Positions 61,467-64,000 of a DNA stretch of 64,000 nt are shown here, one piece after another. The notes under the pieces were generated by a model. The model made no database searches, was not told where the DNA came from, and saw nothing but the letters and a program-made list of their open reading frames with translations. The first letter of the stretch is position 1, and each line of letters begins with the position of its first letter. The stretch comes from Orobanche coerulescens. Taxonomy: Eukaryota > Streptophyta > Magnoliopsida > Lamiales > Orobanchaceae. Both the position numbers and the translations under genes were made by a program. The stretch covers positions 1 through 64,000 of the forward strand of contig JAWKAU010000254.1 of the NCBI GenBank assembly GCA_033398695.1, in the 5' to 3' direction.

Positions 61467-64000
61467 TCTTAGAATAAGGTTTCTAACGCTTCAAGAATCG
61501 TCCCAATCGGATAAGTAACGAAGGAGATATGGTCAAAACAGCTTACGTAAAGGCCTACGACGTGGGGCGAGATCGATACGATAATCGTCAATTTTATGGA
61601 CACTTAGGATGTTTTTGCCGTTTCTCAATTCTTTGTTCCTCCATTGTTTTAGCCATATCTCCTCCGTTATTCGTCCGATTGGGTCGAATCAAGCGGCGTT
61701 GGAAAGATTATTCAAAGTACTATAGATCTAAAAATCAAAATCGAAATTTGATTCCCGTATTCATGGTGGGGCTCAAATAAAAGGAAGGGCACATTCAGGA
61801 TATATTCGGCGGATCTACAGTGATAGACTCTTGCAAATAACAAAATCTCATCACAGGACACTATAAATAAATATCCGTTCAATCGTGGACAAAAAAATTG
61901 AATTTTTATTTGAAAAATTTTGTGTGATTTTCCTAGGAAATGATCGAAAGTTGGAAATTTTGGATTAGGTTAATCGATATTTGATCACATAAAGTTATAG
62001 GTCTTCAAATAAGGTTTCTAACGCTTCGAGAATCGTCCCATCGGATAAGTAACGAAGAAGATATGGTCAAAACAGCTTCGGTAAAAGTGAGGCCACGACA
62101 GCGCAATTAGAGGAGGCCCCGATGAGCTTCTTTTTCGGCACATGCCACCATTTCGGCAATATCTCCTTCGTGATTTATCGTATTGGGACGAATCTTGAAG
62201 ATAGTGGAGGCTAATTCAAAGGCCTACGACATGGGGCGATATCGATACGATAATCGTCAATTTTGTGGACACTTCCGGATGTTTTTTGCCGTTTCTCAAT
62301 TGCTGTTCCTCCATTGTTTTGGCCATATCTCCTTCGTTATTCGTCCGATTGGGTCGATTCAAGCGGCGTTGGAAAGATTATTCAAAGTACTATAGATATA
62401 AAAAATCAAAATTGAAATTTGATTCCCGGATTCATGGTGAGAGGCTCGAATAAAAGGAAGGACACATTCTGGGATATATTCGGCGGATCTACAGGTGATA
62501 GACTCTTGCAAATAACAAAATCTCATCACGGGACACTATAAATAAATATCCGTGCAATCCTGGACAAAAAAATTGAATTTTTAAATCAAAAATTTTTCAG
62601 GTGATTTTCCCTAGGGGTACCCCTAGGGGAAATGATCGAAAGTTGGAAATTTTGGATTCCGGTTCGTAATCGATATTTGATCGCATAAAGTTATAGGTCT
62701 TCGAATAAGGTTTCTAACGCTTCGAGAATCGTCCCAATCGGATAAGTAACGAAGGAGATATGGTCAAAACAGTTTCTGAGGCCACGACGACGCAATTAGA
62801 GGAGGCCCCCGATGAGCTTCTTTTTCCGGCACATGCCACCGTTTCGGCCATATCTCCTTCGTTATTTATCGGATTGGGTCGATTCTTGCTGCTATGGGAG
62901 GCTAATTCAAAGGCCTACGACATGGGGCGAGATCGATACGATAATTGTCAATTTTCTGGACACTTCCGGATGTTTTTTGCCGTTTCTCAATTGCTGTTCC
63001 TCCATTGTTTTGGCCATATCTCCTTCGTTATTCGTCTGATTGGGTCGATTCAAGCGGCTTTGGAAAGATTATTCAAAGTACTATAGATATAAAAAATCAA
63101 AATCGAAATTTGATTCCCGGATTCATGGTGAGAGGCTCGAATAAAAGTAAGGACATATTCTATGATATATTCGGCGGATCTACAGGTGATAGACTCTTGC
63201 AAATAACAAAATCTCATCACGGGACACTATAAATAAATATCCGTACAATTCTGGACAAAAAAATTGAATTTTTATTTGGAAAATTTTTCAGGTGATTTTC
63301 CCGAGGGGTACCCCTAGGGGATATGATCGAAAGTTGGAAATTTTGGATTCGATTCGTAATCGATATTTGATCAAATAAAGTTATAGGTCTTCGAATAAGT
63401 TTTCTAATGCTTGAGAATCGACCCAATCGGATAAGTAACGAAGGAGATATGGTCAAAACAGCTTCGAGGCCATGACGACGCAATTAGAGGAGGCCCCGAT
63501 GAGCTTCTTTTACCGGCACAAGCCACCGATACGGCCCTATCTACTACGATATTTATCGGATTGGGACGATTCTTGCTGCTATGCGAGTCTAATTCAAAGG
63601 CCTACGACAAGGGTCGAGATCCATACGATAATCTTCAATTTTCTCGACACTTAGGATGTTTTTTGCCGTTTCTCTATTGCTGTTGCTCCTTTGTTTTGGC
63701 CATTTCTCCTTCGTTTTTCGTGCGATTGGGTCGTTTCAAGCGGCGGTGGTATGATTTTTGAAAGTACTATAGTTATAAAAATCAAAATCGAAATTTGATT
63801 CCGAGATTCATGGTGAGAGGCTCGAATAAAAGGAAGGACACATTCTGGGATATATTCGGCGGATCTACAGGTGATAGACTCTTGCAAATAACAAAATCTC
63901 ATCACGGGACACTATAAATAAATATCCGTGCAATCCTGGACAAAAAAATTGAATTTTTATTTCGAAAATTTTTCAGGTGATTTTCCCTCGGGGTACCCCT
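61467..64000 (+). repeat. Four-monomer HOR, copy 5, cut by the window end
   Basis: Monomers start at 61467, 62002, 62698 and 63388 (535, 696, 690 bp, then 613 bp to the window end). The type order is that of copies 1-3. The last monomer runs off the window inside the palindrome region, so the array continues beyond it. Confidence 0.87.

Noticed and set aside
53590..63780. Cytosine-deamination or RIP-like mutation as the cause of the altered patches
   Set aside because: Deamination predicts C-to-T and G-to-A transitions; the patches are dominated by transversions.
1..64000. CRISPR array
   Set aside because: Repeat units are 540-700 bp with no short repeat and unique spacer pattern, and the sequence is plant-like.

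Overview
The window is almost entirely one plant-type satellite DNA array, broken by a single non-LTR retrotransposon (LINE). The flowering-plant assignment rests on the LINE. Its ORF2 has the order endonuclease, reverse transcriptase, zinc-knuckle 'zf-RVT' region, C-terminal RNase H, which is the architecture of plant L1-clade LINEs. I cannot name the species. No cellular gene, tRNA, rRNA or CRISPR array is visible.

Satellite (1-23934 and 28545-64000). I count 92 tandem, same-orientation monomers, using the start 'TCTTCGAATAAGG'. The full-length form is about 699-700 bp. Shorter forms (about 688, 670, 660, 593, 564, 555 and 545 bp) are explained by a few recurrent deletions, used alone or combined, most with about 4 bp of homology at the junction. 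Each full monomer is itself built from one module of about 100 bp present three times, once inverted and twice direct. A spacer follows that carries a CTAG-centred palindrome. Many ORFs of 60-159 codons occur on both strands, but they are by-products of the repeat and I do not annotate them as genes.

Higher-order layout. 1-6416: mixed monomers. 6417-10368: a trimer of about 1.98 kb, twice. 10369-19884: a five-monomer higher-order repeat (HOR) of about 3.16 kb, nearly three copies. 19885-23721: mixed monomers. 23722-28984: one monomer split by the LINE. 28985-31608: partial HOR. 31609-46446: a seven- to eight-monomer HOR of 4.5-5.2 kb, three copies, the last with a duplicated dimer. 46447-48960: mixed. 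48961-51718: a 1,379-bp dimer, twice. 51719-64000: a four-monomer HOR of about 2.6 kb, five copies, one of them missing a monomer. At least two monomers are hybrids of two neighbouring types and account for HOR length changes, which is the footprint of unequal crossing-over.

LINE (23935-28544, minus strand). It has a 20-nt A tail, a 3' UTR with hairpins and a tandem duplication, and an uninterrupted 1,386-codon ORF2 with its catalytic residues present. Only the last 18 codons of ORF1 remain, so the copy is 5'-truncated just before ORF2. It has no target-site duplication; about 7 bp of the satellite are missing instead. It looks like a young insertion that arrived after the local satellite amplification.

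Quality warning. Several stretches (for example 10700-10965, 14685-15075, 43820-44780, 57280-58250, 61550-62210) carry clustered small losses relative to near-identical sister repeats. Others (53590-53880, 55495-55600, 59140-59400, 60190-60480, 63500-63780) carry clusters of almost pure transversions. These may be consensus errors rather than biology and are reported as findings.
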